A stretch of DNA of 64,000 bases from Pseudoxanthomonas wuyuanensis (GTDB taxonomy: Bacteria; Pseudomonadota; Gammaproteobacteria; Xanthomonadales; Xanthomonadaceae): contig NZ_OCND01000010.1 of the NCBI RefSeq assembly GCF_900215535.1, positions 62,001 to 126,000 of the forward strand, read 5' to 3'. The notes beneath the pieces were generated by a model. It was not told the DNA's origin. It ran no database searches and was given only the letters and a program-made list of their open reading frames with translations. Both the position numbers and the translations under genes were made by a program. Numbering within the stretch: the stretch's first letter is position 1; every line of letters starts with the position of its first letter. Shown here one piece after another: positions 43,760-52,731 of this stretch.

Positions 43760-45390
43760 CACCTGCCGCTTCGCGCTTCCGTCCGGCCCTGCTTGGCAAT
43801 GCGTTCGCGCTGCTGCTCCTGCTGATCCTGGCGATATGGCTGCAACGCCTGAACGGCGGCGACTGGTGGCTGGCGCCGCCAACCGGATCGCGCTGGTCGG
43901 CGGCTGCCGCCACGCTGACGGCTTACCTGGGCTTTTGCGGTTGGCTGCTCTGGCGTTCGCGCCCGGCCCGGTCCGCCGCAGCCTCCGCCGACGCCGCTGA
44001 ACGGGAGGCGACGCTGGTGGCCTACGCCAGCCAGACCGGCTACGCACAGCAACTGGCCGGACGCACGGCTGCCGCTCTTCGCGAAGCCGGACTGCCAGTG
44101 GTCCTGCGTGCCATCGACTGTCTCGACAGCGCCGCACTCGCCAACGCGCACACGGCGCTGTTCGTTGCCAGTACGACCGGCGAAGGCGACCCGCCGGACC
44201 ATGCCATCGGCTTCGTCCGCACGGTGATGGCCAAACCAGCGGCGCTGCAGGCGTTGCGCTATGCGGTGCTGGCGCTGGGCGACCGCCAGTACGACGCGTT
44301 CTGCGGGTTCGGCCACCAGCTCGACAGCTGGCTGCGCCAGCATGGCGCGCAACCGCTGTTCGATATCGTCGAGGTCGACAACGCCGACGAAAGCGCGCTG
44401 CGGCACTGGCAGCATCACCTGGGCCTGCTCGGCGGCAGCACCGAACTGCCCGACTGGTCGCCGCCGCAATACCAGCGCTGGACTCTCAGCCGGCGCGAAC
44501 ACATCAATCCCGGCAGCGCAGGCGATGCGGTGTTCCATCTGGAACTGCGGCCACCAAAAGGCGAGACGATCGCGTGGAGCGCAGGAGACATCGCCGAAAT
44601 CGGCCCCCGCAATGGGCCGCATGCGGTCCAGGCCTGGCTGGCGGCCCTGGGCCTGCCGGCAACCGCGCGGGTCACCTGGGCCGCGCGATCCGAAACACTG
44701 CAGGACGTGCTTGCGCTATGCCATCTGCCCGCCGTGGACCAGTTGCGCGGACTGGATACGCAGGCCATCGCCGACCGGTTGACGCCGTTGCCGCACCGCG
44801 AATATTCGATCGCCTCGCTGCCGGCCGATGGCGCGCTGCACCTGCTGCTGCGCCGAATGCACCGTCCCGATGGCACCCCCGGCCTGGGCAGCGGCTGGCT
44901 GTGCGAGCATGCCGAAATCGGGTGCACCATCGCGCTGCGCATTCGCAGCAATACCAACTTCCATCCCCCTGCGCCGCAACGGCCATTGATCCTGATCGGC
45001 AACGGCACCGGCATCGCCGGCCTGCGTGCGCACCTGAAGGCGCGAATCGCCGCCGGCGCCCGTCGCAACTGGCTGCTGTTCGGCGAACGCAACGCGCAGC
45101 ACGATGGCTTCTACCGCGGCGACCTGCTGCAGTGGCGGGCGGAAGGCCACCTGGAACGGCTGGATCTGGCGTTCTCGCGCGACCAGCCGCAACGCCGCTA
45201 CGCGCAGCATCTGCTTGCCGAGTCAACTGTCGCGCTGCGCAGCTGGGTCGATGCGGGCGCCGCCATCTACGTCTGCGGCAGCCTGCAAGGCATGGCGCCG
45301 GGTGTGGATGCGGTGCTGCGCGATGCCCTGGGTGACGAGCAGGTGGAACAGATGCTGGCCGACGGCCGCTACCGGCGCGATGTCTATTGA
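43756..45390 (+). CDS. Membrane-anchored NADPH diflavin reductase (CysJ/P450-reductase-like)
   Basis: 544-residue protein: two N-terminal transmembrane segments (NAFALLLLLILAIWL, about 14-30; AATLTAYLGFCGWLLW, about 54-70). A flavodoxin domain follows (ATLVAYASQTGYAQQLA; VASTTGEGDPPDHA), then an FAD-binding ferredoxin-reductase domain (HREYSIAS) and an NADPH-binding part (GNGTGIAGLRAHL, YVCGSLQGMAPGVDAVL). It moves electrons from NADPH through FAD and FMN. As the last gene of the PepSY/ApbE operon it is the probable cytoplasmic electron source for the membrane PepSY reductase and a flavinylated periplasmic partner. It is not a sulfite reductase subunit: no cysI is nearby and it is membrane-bound. 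Confidence 0.9.
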   Translation: MTPAASRFRPALLGNAFALLLLLILAIWLQRLNGGDWWLAPPTGSRWSAAAATLTAYLGFCGWLLWRSRPARSAAASADAAEREATLVAYASQTGYAQQLAGRTAAALREAGLPVVLRAIDCLDSAALANAHTALFVASTTGEGDPPDHAIGFVRTVMAKPAALQALRYAVLALGDRQYDAFCGFGHQLDSWLRQHGAQPLFDIVEVDNADESALRHWQHHLGLLGGSTELPDWSPPQYQRWTLSRREHINPGSAGDAVFHLELRPPKGETIAWSAGDIAEIGPRNGPHAVQAWLAALGLPATARVTWAARSETLQDVLALCHLPAVDQLRGLDTQAIADRLTPLPHREYSIASLPADGALHLLLRRMHRPDGTPGLGSGWLCEHAEIGCTIALRIRSNTNFHPPAPQRPLILIGNGTGIAGLRAHLKARIAAGARRNWLLFGERNAQHDGFYRGDLLQWRAEGHLERLDLAFSRDQPQRRYAQHLLAESTVALRSWVDAGAAIYVCGSLQGMAPGVDAVLRDALGDEQVEQMLADGRYRRDVY

Positions 45391-45691
45391 GCCGGCCACT
45401 GGGCCTTGGCATGCACAGCGGCGTCGTTCGCGATTGTAAATCCGAGAACGGTTGCAGCCTCTCTGTTCGTCATCCTGGCGCGCTGCGGCAGGCTCTTCAT
45501 CTTGCGCGCTGGGCGGCTATCGGGGCGCCATCGCGACTCACGTCGCTCCTACAAGGGTGTGGCGTTACTCAAGCCCTTCACAGGCGAGTTCCTGCTTTCC
45601 GTTGTGGGAGTGGCGCCGGCATGCCGGCACCGGTCAGTCGCGACAACTTATCGGTAAAGCTTCATCGCGACTCGCGTCGCTCCGGCCCACG
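45391..45691. other. 301-bp gene-free gap with REP-like repeats
   Basis: Convergent intergenic region between the diflavin reductase and hutD. It holds a single REP arm at 45530-45553 (ATCGCGACTCACGTCGCTCC) and the long form at 45604-45683. I see no gene. Confidence 0.6.
45604..45683. repeat. Long-form REP-like element
   Basis: About 80 bp: GGGAGTGGCGCCGGCATGCC, then CACCGGTCAGTCGCGAC, ending TCATCGCGACTCGCGTCGCTCC (last 20 bases). It is the fuller relative of the copy at 19716-19795. The family core GTCGCGAC..GTCGCTCC occurs at the end. Confidence 0.7.
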
Positions 45692-46294
45692 TCAGCCGTT
45701 GCCGTCGCTGCGCTTGTCCTGCAACCGAATCGCCAGAATCTCGCCGCCGCCCTCCAGCACGAAGCGCTTGCGGCCTTCGCCGGAAACCAGCAATGCGGTA
45801 TCGCCCGCCCACAGCGGCGGCAACCCGCAAGCCCGATCGAAATGCGCCTGCCCGGCCAGCAGGTGGATGGCCCAGCGCACACCCGGTTCGGCGAAGAACA
45901 GCATCGGTCCCACCAGCGGCCGGTGCAGCAGTTCGGCTTCCACCGCATCGCGGCGCCACATCAGATTGAAATCATGGGTAAGCCCGTCGATCAACTCGCC
46001 GGTCAAGCCGCGTTCGCCAGCGAAGCGGTGGCGCTGGTGCGGCGGCAGCAGAACGACCTCTTCTCCGTCGTCGAATCGCAGGCGCAGGCCGTTGCCGCGC
46101 AACAACACCAGCTCCCGATCGATGCCGGGAAAAGAAGAGAACGCCGCATCCTGTTCAATCTCGGCAATCGACAGCCGCCAGTCCCAGTCCGCGGCATCCG
46201 GGTAGCGGACGATTTCGCGGGTCCAGCCCAGACCGTTCTTCCAGCGCTCGCGCCGGTATTCGTTGGCCGGAATCACATACGAGATGGGCCGCAC
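45692..46294 (-). CDS. hutD: HutD family protein
   Basis: 200-residue cupin-like protein of the HutD family: RRERWKNGLGWTREIVRYP is the family signature near the start and PHQRHRFAGERGLTGELIDGLTHDFNLM lies in the middle. HutD proteins are thought to limit histidine-degradation flux. Here no hutU, hutH, hutI or hutG gene is near, so the gene is an orphan. A TAGAAT -10-like sequence lies about 30 bp upstream of the start. Confidence 0.87.
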   Translation of the reverse strand: MRPISYVIPANEYRRERWKNGLGWTREIVRYPDAADWDWRLSIAEIEQDAAFSSFPGIDRELVLLRGNGLRLRFDDGEEVVLLPPHQRHRFAGERGLTGELIDGLTHDFNLMWRRDAVEAELLHRPLVGPMLFFAEPGVRWAIHLLAGQAHFDRACGLPPLWAGDTALLVSGEGRKRFVLEGGGEILAIRLQDKRSDGNG

Positions 46295-46602
46295 GCATCG
46301 GTTCCCTGTGCCGAAGTCCGCCCCATTCTAAGCGCTGCCGCCGTACCGGACAGAATCCCGTGCAGAAACCCTTGCCCCAAAAAAAACCATCGCCCGGCCG
46401 CACTATCCTGTGCCTGCCGGGCGATGGCGACTTCCCTGTTGGCGTCCTGCCTGTTTCAGGCGTCATGCCTGCTCCTGGCCTACGCGCTCCTGCGCTGTTG
46501 TGGGTACATCCTTGTCGGCATCCTTGCCAAACCCCCTGGCTTCCAGCCCCCTTCATCCCCGGCAGCGCTTCCTGGCACTGGACCGGGCATGCGGGTAATG
46601 GG
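46295..46602. other. 308-bp gene-free gap holding the comEA terminator
   Basis: Between comEA and hutD, both leftward. Contains the comEA terminator and the presumed hutD promoter. I see no gene. Confidence 0.6.
46379..46427 (-). terminator. Strong intrinsic terminator for the ComEA-like gene
   Basis: On the minus strand a perfect 12-bp stem (46387-46398 with 46416-46427) with a 17-nt loop is followed by eight uninterrupted U. It lies about 175 bp past the ComEA stop, leaving a long 3' tail, and before the hutD start. Confidence 0.88.
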
Positions 46603-46938
46603 TCAGCGCCGGCTGACCGGCTTGGCCGGCGAAGCCGCCGCCGCACCGCTGGCCGGTTTGCTGGCGGCCGCGCGCAGTTCGATGCGGTCGCGGTTCTTCT
46701 CGACGGTCTTCAGGCCAATACCCTTGACCATCGCCAGTTCCTCGGCGCTCTTGAACGGACCGTTGGCCTTGCGGTAATCGACGATGGCCTGCGCCTTCGA
46801 CGGACCAACGCCGACCAGTACCGCTTCCAGCGCAACCGCGTCGGCGGTGTTGATGTTCACCTTGTCGGCGGCGAAGGCTGTGGTAGCCAGCAACAGCGTC
46901 AGGGCAATGGATTTCAGAATGATGGCAAACGACTTCAT
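46603..46938 (-). CDS. comEA: ComEA-like helix-hairpin-helix DNA-binding protein
   Basis: 111-residue exported protein: signal peptide (KSIALTLLLATTAFAA), then a double helix-hairpin-helix domain (KVNINTADAVALEAVLVGVG, SKAQAIVDYRK, KGIGLKTVEKN). A short Ala/Ser/Pro/Lys tail follows. ComEA proteins bind incoming DNA in the periplasm during natural transformation; no other competence gene is in the window. AAGGAG precedes the ATG at 46938 by 8 bases. It stands alone with a strong terminator. Confidence 0.9.
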   Translation of the reverse strand: MKSFAIILKSIALTLLLATTAFAADKVNINTADAVALEAVLVGVGPSKAQAIVDYRKANGPFKSAEELAMVKGIGLKTVEKNRDRIELRAAASKPASGAAAASPAKPVSRR

Positions 46939-47114
46939 GGCAACTCTCCTTGTGGCATGGACTGTCCGTTCAACGGCCGCAGCGTCGATGCTTCCGGCCG
47001 GATTGCCGGCGCCCGAATCGCTTCGTTTGCCGGTGAGGAAAGTCTGTCTCTGCGCATGCGGCCAAGGTATCGCCGAAGCCCCGGGAAAACTGCCGGGAAA
47101 CCCCGCGCCGGCGT

Positions 47115-47151
47115 GTAGGAAAATTCCTACCCCGCAACGGAGGCGTAGAAT
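47115..47151. promoter_or_regulatory. Dyad and -10-like site between comEA and the M20 dipeptidase
   Basis: GTAGGA AAAT TCCTAC at 47115-47130 is a 6-bp inverted repeat with 4-nt spacer, in the divergent region. A TAGAAT box (47146-47151) lies 32 bp before the dipeptidase ATG and could be its -10. A regulator cannot be named. Confidence 0.4.
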
Positions 47152-47183
47152 GCGGGGCTCGATACGCAGCATCTGGAGCTCCC

Positions 47184-48674
47184 ATGGACACCGCCAAAGT
47201 CGACCGTTTCATTGCCGAAAAATGGGACGACGACATCGTTCCGCAACTGGTCGAATACATCCGCATCCCCAACAAGTCGCCGATGTTCGACAAGGAATGG
47301 GTCGCCAACGGCTATATGGAAGATGCCGTGAAGCTGATGGAGAACTGGGCGCGAAGCCAGCCCATTGCCGGCATGCAGGTGGAAACGGTGCGTCTGGAAG
47401 GCCGAACGCCGCTGATCTTCATCGAAATTCCGGCCACCGGCGCCGATACCGGCGCCGATACCGTGCTGCTGTACGGCCATCTGGACAAGCAGCCGGAAAT
47501 GACCGGCTGGGATGCCGACCTGGGGCCTTGGACGCCGGTGCTGAAGGGCGACAAGCTGTTCGGCCGCGGCGGCGCCGATGACGGCTACGCCATTTTCGGC
47601 TCACTGGCCGCGATCCAGGCGCTGCAGCAGCAGGGCGTGCCGCATGCGCGCTGCGTGGTGCTGATCGAGGCCTGCGAGGAGTCCGGCAGCTACGACCTGC
47701 CCGCCTACGTCGATCACCTGGCTGCGCGCATCGGCAAACCGTCGCTGGTGGTATGCCTGGATTCGGGCTGCGGCAACTACGACCAACTGTGGTGCACCAC
47801 CTCGCTGCGCGGCATGGCCGGCGGCAACTTCACGGTCAAGGTGCTGGCCGAAGGCGTGCACTCGGGCGACGCCTCGGGCGTAGTGCCGTCCAGCTTCCGG
47901 CTGCTGCGGCAACTGCTGTCGCGGCTGGAGGACGAGAACACCGGCCGCATCCTGGCCGAAGGCCTGCACGCGGAAATCCCCGCCGACCGCCTGGCGCAGG
48001 CCCGCGAAGCCGCACGGGTGCTGGGTACGGCGGTGTACGACAAGTTCCCGTTCCTGCCCGGCATGGCGCCTATGGCCGAAGACCTGGCCGAGCTGGTGCT
48101 CAACCGCACCTGGCGCCCTGCCCTGTCGGTGACCGGCGCCGACGGCCTGCCGCCGCTGTCGTCGGCAGGCAACGTGCTGCGCCCGCAGACCTCGGTGAAG
48201 CTGTCGCTGCGGCTGCCCCCCACGCTGGACGGAAAACGCGCCGGCGAACTGCTGAAGGAACTGCTGCTCAAGGATCCGCCCAATGGCGCCCAGGTCAGCC
48301 TGGATCTGGAAAAGGCCAGCACCGGCTGGAACGCGCCGGCGATGTCGCCGTGGCTGGAGCAGGCCATCGATGCCTCCAGCCGCGAGTTCTTCGGCGCGCC
48401 GGCCATGTACATGGGCGAAGGCGGCACCATTCCGTTCATGGGCATGCTGGGCGAGAAGTTCCCGGGCGCGCAGTTCATGATCACCGGCGTGCTGGGCCCG
48501 CACTCCAACGCGCACGGCCCCAACGAATTCCTGCACATCCCGATGGGCAAGAAGGTCACCGCCTGCGTGGCGCGCGTGATCGCCGAGCACTGCATCGCCA
48601 GCGCTCGTGGCGAAACCGCCGGCGTGGCCGCGGTGGCCGGCGGCCAGCAGCACGGCGGGCACGGCTGCTGCTGA
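47184..48674 (+). CDS. M20 family metallo-dipeptidase
   Basis: 496-residue zinc peptidase of the M20 dipeptidase group (carnosinase-like). Zinc ligands are in LLYGHLDKQPE and LFGRGGADDGYA (bridging Asp), with catalytic EACEESGS, and LDSGCGNYD follows. The lid domain contains SGVFGGVVPSSFRLLRQLLS-like sequence (here SGDASGVVPSSFRL). It hydrolyses dipeptides, probably in the cytoplasm since no signal is visible. It has its own probable promoter and is divergent from comEA. Confidence 0.92.
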   Translation: MDTAKVDRFIAEKWDDDIVPQLVEYIRIPNKSPMFDKEWVANGYMEDAVKLMENWARSQPIAGMQVETVRLEGRTPLIFIEIPATGADTGADTVLLYGHLDKQPEMTGWDADLGPWTPVLKGDKLFGRGGADDGYAIFGSLAAIQALQQQGVPHARCVVLIEACEESGSYDLPAYVDHLAARIGKPSLVVCLDSGCGNYDQLWCTTSLRGMAGGNFTVKVLAEGVHSGDASGVVPSSFRLLRQLLSRLEDENTGRILAEGLHAEIPADRLAQAREAARVLGTAVYDKFPFLPGMAPMAEDLAELVLNRTWRPALSVTGADGLPPLSSAGNVLRPQTSVKLSLRLPPTLDGKRAGELLKELLLKDPPNGAQVSLDLEKASTGWNAPAMSPWLEQAIDASSREFFGAPAMYMGEGGTIPFMGMLGEKFPGAQFMITGVLGPHSNAHGPNEFLHIPMGKKVTACVARVIAEHCIASARGETAGVAAVAGGQQHGGHGCC

Positions 48675-48751
48675 GGCACTTCCGCAACGCGTCCTGACAA
48701 CGCGCCGGCGGGGCTGTTACGCTCGCCCCACCTAACCAGTGGGGTGAGCGT

Positions 48752-49024
48752 ATGGAAGGCCTGTTCGGCAGCAGCAGTTGGCTCTACATCATCTTCATCG
48801 GCTTCATCGTGGGTTTGCTGGCGCGTTTCCTCAAGCCCGGCAACGACGGCATGGGCATCATCCTGACCATCCTGCTGGGCATCGGCGGCGCGCTGCTGGC
48901 CGGCTGGGCCGGCCAGGCGATGGGCTGGTACGCGCCGGGCCAGCCGGCCGGCTTTATCGGCGCGCTGATCGGCGCCATCGTGATCCTGGTGATCTTCAGC
49001 CTGTTCCGGCGCAGGCGGATTTAG
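48752..49024 (+). CDS. GlsB/YeaQ/YmgE family small membrane protein
   Basis: 90-residue protein with three hydrophobic helices (LYIIFIGFIVGLLARFL, GIILTILLGIGGALLAGW, GFIGALIGAIVILVIFSL). The family signature RFLKPGNDGMGIILTILLGI is clear. Members are often called transglycosylase-associated, but the function is unproven; some are stress-induced. GGGGTGAGCG lies just upstream as a possible ribosome site. Confidence 0.9.
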   Translation: MEGLFGSSSWLYIIFIGFIVGLLARFLKPGNDGMGIILTILLGIGGALLAGWAGQAMGWYAPGQPAGFIGALIGAIVILVIFSLFRRRRI

Positions 49025-49092
49025 CGCAGTTCAGGGGCGCGGACCTGGGCTATCGATAGTCCCAACACCGCACCCCCTTCATCGACGGACAA

Positions 49093-49121
49093 AACGAAGC
49101 CCCGCATTGCGGGGCTTCGTT
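49093..49121. terminator. Bidirectional hairpin terminator
   Basis: Perfect 13-bp stem (49093-49105 with 49109-49121), 3-nt loop. Leftward it is followed by TTTTGTCC, so it best fits manC; it also lies 69 bp past the YeaQ gene. Confidence 0.85.
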
Positions 49122-49148
49122 CTCGAGTGCACGCCGCAGAAACGGCGC

Positions 49149-50555
49149 TCAGCCGCTGCGTCCGTAGACGTCCTCGAAACGGACGATATCGTCTTCGCCC
49201 AGATAGCTGCCGGACTGCACTTCGATCAGTTCCAGCGGCAGCTTGCCCGGGTTTTCCAGCCGATGGGTCACGCCCAGCGGAATGTAGGTGCTCTGGTTCT
49301 CCGACAGCAGCAGCGTGTCGTCGCCGCGGGTCACCTTGGCGGTGCCGCTGACGACGATCCAGTGCTCGGCGCGGTGATGGTGCATCTGCAGACTGAGCGC
49401 CGCACCGGGCTTGACAGTGATGCGCTTGACCTGGAAGCGCTCGCCCATGTCGATGGAATCGTACGCGCCCCACGGACGGTAGACCTTGCGATGCATGACC
49501 GCCTGGCTGCGCTTGTCGTTCTTGAGCCGGGCCACCACCTGCTTGACCTCCTGCACGCGGTCCTTGCGCGCCACCAGGATGGCGTCGTCGGTTTCCACCA
49601 CCACCACATCGTCCACGCCAACCAGCGCGATCAACCGCTGCGCGTAGGTGTAGCTGTTGCGGCTGTCGATGGCGATGACGTCGCCATGGTGGGCATTGCC
49701 GTCGCCATCGCGTTCTGCCACGTCCCACAGCGCCGACCAGCTGCCGACATCGCTCCAGCCGATATCCACCGGCAGCACCATCGCATCGCCGGTCTTCTCC
49801 ATCACCGCATAGTCGATGGAGTCGGACGGACAGGCGGCAAACGCTTGCTTGTCCAGCCGCACGAAATCGCCATCGCACTTGGCGGCGGCGAACGCCGCGC
49901 GCACCGCCTCGACGATATCGGGGCGGAACCGCTGCAGTTCTTCCAGAAACCGGCTGGCGCGGAACAGGAACATGCCGCTGTTCCAGTAGTAGCCGCCGGC
50001 ATCCAGGTAGGACTGGGCGGTGTCCGCGTCCGGCTTCTCGACAAACCGCAGCACCTTGCTGAGTCCTTCGGCCACGGTCGACTGAATGTAGCCGAAACCG
50101 GTTTCCGGGGCATTGGGCACGATACCGAAGGTGATCAGCGCGCCCGCTTCGGCGGCGGCGGTGGCTGTCTGCACGGCCCGGCGGAAGCCCTCGGCGTCGG
50201 CAACCACGTGATCCGACGGCAGCACCAGCAGCAGCGGGTCCTCGCCGCCGGCCATCGCCTGCAACGCGGCCGCGGCGATGGCCGGCGCGGTGTTGCGGCC
50301 GACCGGTTCCAGCACGATGGCCGGCACCGGCGCGCCCACCTGGCGCAGTTGTTCGGCCACCAGGAAGCGGTGCTCCTCGTTGGCGACCACGATGGGAGCC
50401 CGATCGGACAACGGCGCAACCCGCAACCAGGTGTCCTGCACCATCGTGTAGTCGCTGGTCAGCGGCAGGAACTGCTTGGGATACGCTTCGCGCGACAGCG
50501 GCCACAGACGGGTTCCGGAACCACCGGACAACAACACGGGTTGGAGATTGGCCAT
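49149..50555 (-). CDS. manC: Mannose-1-phosphate guanylyltransferase / mannose-6-phosphate isomerase
   Basis: 468-residue bifunctional enzyme of the XanB/AlgA type that makes GDP-mannose for exopolysaccharide and LPS. The nucleotidyltransferase begins [20 protein letters not shown] (GxGTRLxP) and has FVEKPD. The C-terminal cupin isomerase domain has [20 protein letters not shown] and [16 protein letters not shown]. The length matches bifunctional forms. It is divergent from amgK across 70 bp. In Xanthomonas the corresponding gene is needed for xanthan and LPS; no gum genes are in the window. Confidence 0.95.
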   Translation of the reverse strand: MANLQPVLLSGGSGTRLWPLSREAYPKQFLPLTSDYTMVQDTWLRVAPLSDRAPIVVANEEHRFLVAEQLRQVGAPVPAIVLEPVGRNTAPAIAAAALQAMAGGEDPLLLVLPSDHVVADAEGFRRAVQTATAAAEAGALITFGIVPNAPETGFGYIQSTVAEGLSKVLRFVEKPDADTAQSYLDAGGYYWNSGMFLFRASRFLEELQRFRPDIVEAVRAAFAAAKCDGDFVRLDKQAFAACPSDSIDYAVMEKTGDAMVLPVDIGWSDVGSWSALWDVAERDGDGNAHHGDVIAIDSRNSYTYAQRLIALVGVDDVVVVETDDAILVARKDRVQEVKQVVARLKNDKRSQAVMHRKVYRPWGAYDSIDMGERFQVKRITVKPGAALSLQMHHHRAEHWIVVSGTAKVTRGDDTLLLSENQSTYIPLGVTHRLENPGKLPLELIEVQSGSYLGEDDIVRFEDVYGRSG

Positions 50556-50625
50556 AACATCCTCGCAAGTGATTGGAGTAACGGTTTAACCTGTACGCTA
50601 CTGAAAAGGCCCCCTCCAGAAACGC

Positions 50626-51645
50626 ATGATAGCCGAGCATCAAGACTCTGCCGACCGTAACGTTGCACGTCTTGCGTGGGCACAACGGCAGATGAACGCG
50701 CCGGGCCTGAAACTGCAACGCGCATCAATAGATGCCGGCTTCCGCAGCTATTGGCGCACGTTCGAAAGCGACGGTAGTCCCAGTCGCATCGTGATGGACT
50801 CGCCACCAGCGCTGGAGGATGTACGGCCATGGTTGAAGATGCGCGATCTTCTGCACGCTGGCAGCGTGCGCGTACCGCAGGTGCTGGCGCAAGATATCCA
50901 AGCCGGTTTCCTGCTGTTGGAGGATCTGGGCGGCCCAACGCTGGCGCAGGTCATCAACGACGCCAACGCCGACGACTGGTTCGAACGGAGCATCGGCCAG
51001 TTGCTGAAGCTGCAGGCGATTGCCCCGCCGGCCGGGATGGACGAGTTCGGCGAAGCGCTGCTGCAGCGCGATGCCGGATTGTTCGAGGAATGGTTCCTGC
51101 GCCGCCATCTGGGCATCGTGCTGGACTGCGGCGACAGCGAGCGGCTGCAACAGGTGCAGCGCCGGCTGATGGACAACGCGCTGGCGCAGGCGCGCGTACT
51201 GACCCACCGCGACTTCATGCCGCGCAATCTGATGCCGACGCTGCCGGAACCGGCGCTGCTAGATTTCCAGGACTGCGTGCGCGGGCCGATCGCCTATGAC
51301 GCGGTCAGCCTGTTCAAGGATGCGTTCCTGAGCTGGCCGCTGCCGCGCGTCGACGGCTGGCTGGCGCAGTACCATGCGCGCGCAGCTGCCGCCGGGCTGC
51401 CGGTACCGCCGCTGCCGCGGTTCCTGCGCGACGCCGACTGGCTGGGCGTGCAACGGCATCTGAAGATCCTGGGCATCTTCGCGCGGTTGCACTATCGCGA
51501 TGGCAAGACCAAGTATCTGCCCGACGCGCCGCGCTTTATCGCCTATCTGCGTGAAGCGCTGCCGCGCCACCATGAATTGCAGCCGCTGCAGCAGTTGCTG
51601 GAGCAGCGCATCGAGCCGGCCCTTCGCGCCAAGGCCACGGCATGA
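50626..51645 (+). CDS. amgK: N-acetylmuramate/N-acetylglucosamine kinase AmgK
   Basis: 339-residue phosphotransferase of the APH fold. The Brenner-type catalytic motif is VLTHRDFMPRNLM, the metal-binding aspartate is in LLDFQDCVRGP, and the C-terminal helix HLKILGIFARLHYRDGKTKY is typical of AmgK. AmgK phosphorylates MurNAc at C1 so that MurU can make UDP-MurNAc directly. The pathway bypasses MurA and gives intrinsic fosfomycin tolerance in organisms that use it. The murU gene follows with ATGA overlap. Confidence 0.92.
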   Translation: MIAEHQDSADRNVARLAWAQRQMNAPGLKLQRASIDAGFRSYWRTFESDGSPSRIVMDSPPALEDVRPWLKMRDLLHAGSVRVPQVLAQDIQAGFLLLEDLGGPTLAQVINDANADDWFERSIGQLLKLQAIAPPAGMDEFGEALLQRDAGLFEEWFLRRHLGIVLDCGDSERLQQVQRRLMDNALAQARVLTHRDFMPRNLMPTLPEPALLDFQDCVRGPIAYDAVSLFKDAFLSWPLPRVDGWLAQYHARAAAAGLPVPPLPRFLRDADWLGVQRHLKILGIFARLHYRDGKTKYLPDAPRFIAYLREALPRHHELQPLQQLLEQRIEPALRAKATA

Positions 51646-52343
51646 AGGCCCTTATCTTCGCCGCCGGTCTGGGCGAGCGCATGCGCCCGCTGACCGAGCA
51701 TACGCCCAAGCCGCTGCTGCAAGCCGGGGGAAAGCCGCTGATCGTCTGGCATCTGGAAAAACTGGCCGCGCTGGGCGTCGGCGAGGTGGTGATCAACACC
51801 AGCTGGCTGGCCGAACAGTTTCCGCAGGTATTGGGCGACGGCAGCCGCTGGGGCCTGCGCCTGCATTATTCGTACGAAGGCCCGGTGCCGCTGGAAACCG
51901 GCGGCGGCATGCTGCACGCGTTGCCGCTGCTGGGCGATGCGCCATTCCTGCTGGTCAACGGCGATATCTGGACCGACTACGACTTCGGCCGCCTGCCGCG
52001 CGAACCGGTGGGCGATGCGCATCTGGTGCTGGTCGCCAATCCGCCGCAGCACCCGAACGGCGATTTTGCGCTGGGCGCGGACGGCATGCTGCAACCGGAC
52101 GGCGAGGCGAAATTGACGTTCACCGGTATTGGCGTCTATCGCCCCGCTCTGCTGCGCGATTGGCGCAACGTCATTGGCGACACTCCCGACAGCGGACAGA
52201 CGCCGCCCTCCTTCAAGCTGGCGCCGTTGCTCCGCCACGGCATGTCCCGCCAGCGCATCACCGGCGAATTCCATCCCGGGCGCTGGACCGACGTCGGCAC
52301 GCCGGAACGATTGGCGCAACTCAACACGGAACTCGCTGGGTAG
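51642..52343 (+). CDS. murU: N-acetylmuramate 1-phosphate uridylyltransferase MurU
   Basis: 233-residue nucleotidyltransferase: LIFAAGLGERMRPLTEHTPKPLLQ is the sugar-nucleotide motif (first 20 residues from residue 4), with LLVNGDIWTDYDF (metal Asp) and EFHPGRWTDVGTPERLAQL at the end. It uses UTP and MurNAc-1-phosphate to make UDP-MurNAc. Close in length to Pseudomonas MurU (about 223). The start codon overlaps the amgK stop. A long repeat-filled gap follows. Confidence 0.92.
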   Translation: MKALIFAAGLGERMRPLTEHTPKPLLQAGGKPLIVWHLEKLAALGVGEVVINTSWLAEQFPQVLGDGSRWGLRLHYSYEGPVPLETGGGMLHALPLLGDAPFLLVNGDIWTDYDFGRLPREPVGDAHLVLVANPPQHPNGDFALGADGMLQPDGEAKLTFTGIGVYRPALLRDWRNVIGDTPDSGQTPPSFKLAPLLRHGMSRQRITGEFHPGRWTDVGTPERLAQLNTELAG

Positions 52344-52378
52344 AGCAGCGTTCTGTTTACCCCTGTTTGGTGGTATTT

Positions 52379-52412
52379 ACGGTGTGTCCCGCAATGTGCT
52401 GGTCACCAGCTT
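52379..52412 (+). repeat. Degenerate copy of the GTGTCCCGCAAT repeat
   Basis: Similar over about 34 bp to the right arm of the inverted repeat at 52812-52839: both read ACGGYGTGTCCCGCAAT, then CTGG.CACC and TTCC. It shows the sequence is a repeat family and not a single palindrome. Confidence 0.7.
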
Positions 52413-52533
52413 CCTCGTAGACGTTTCTACACGAGGGAAAGGAGGTATTTTCTTGGGTTCCGCTTCGCCGAACCATGCCATGGTACGCAGCGAAGGCGAA
52501 CCGCGGCAGGCAAGATTCTTCTCCCGTTTTCGG

Positions 52534-52716
52534 GATGTCGGCTTCGGCGGGAGTCGCCGGTCGTCAGGCTGAGGGATGCTCCGCCCTCCTGACGACGTCG
52601 TGTCTTTACGTCGGGCCGCAGTCCATCCCTGGCCTGCTCTCCGCGCCCCCCAGCCCGCCGGCCGTCGACTTTCGCGATATGGCAGGCCGCGACTTCGGAA
52701 GGCCATTCTTTGAGCA
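52534..52716. repeat. Dispersed repeat, copy B (uninterrupted form)
   Basis: Counterpart of copy A at 26529-26797. It includes the identical 44-bp block (52578-52621) and continues directly into the second shared block (52627-52716), with no 95-bp insert. It abuts the inverted repeat at 52732. Confidence 0.75.
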
Positions 52717-52731
52717 TCGACCAGGTGTCCA

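Noticed and set aside
43756..45390. Diflavin reductase as sulfite reductase subunit CysJ
   Set aside because: Two N-terminal membrane helices, no cysI or cysH nearby, and an iron-regulated context.
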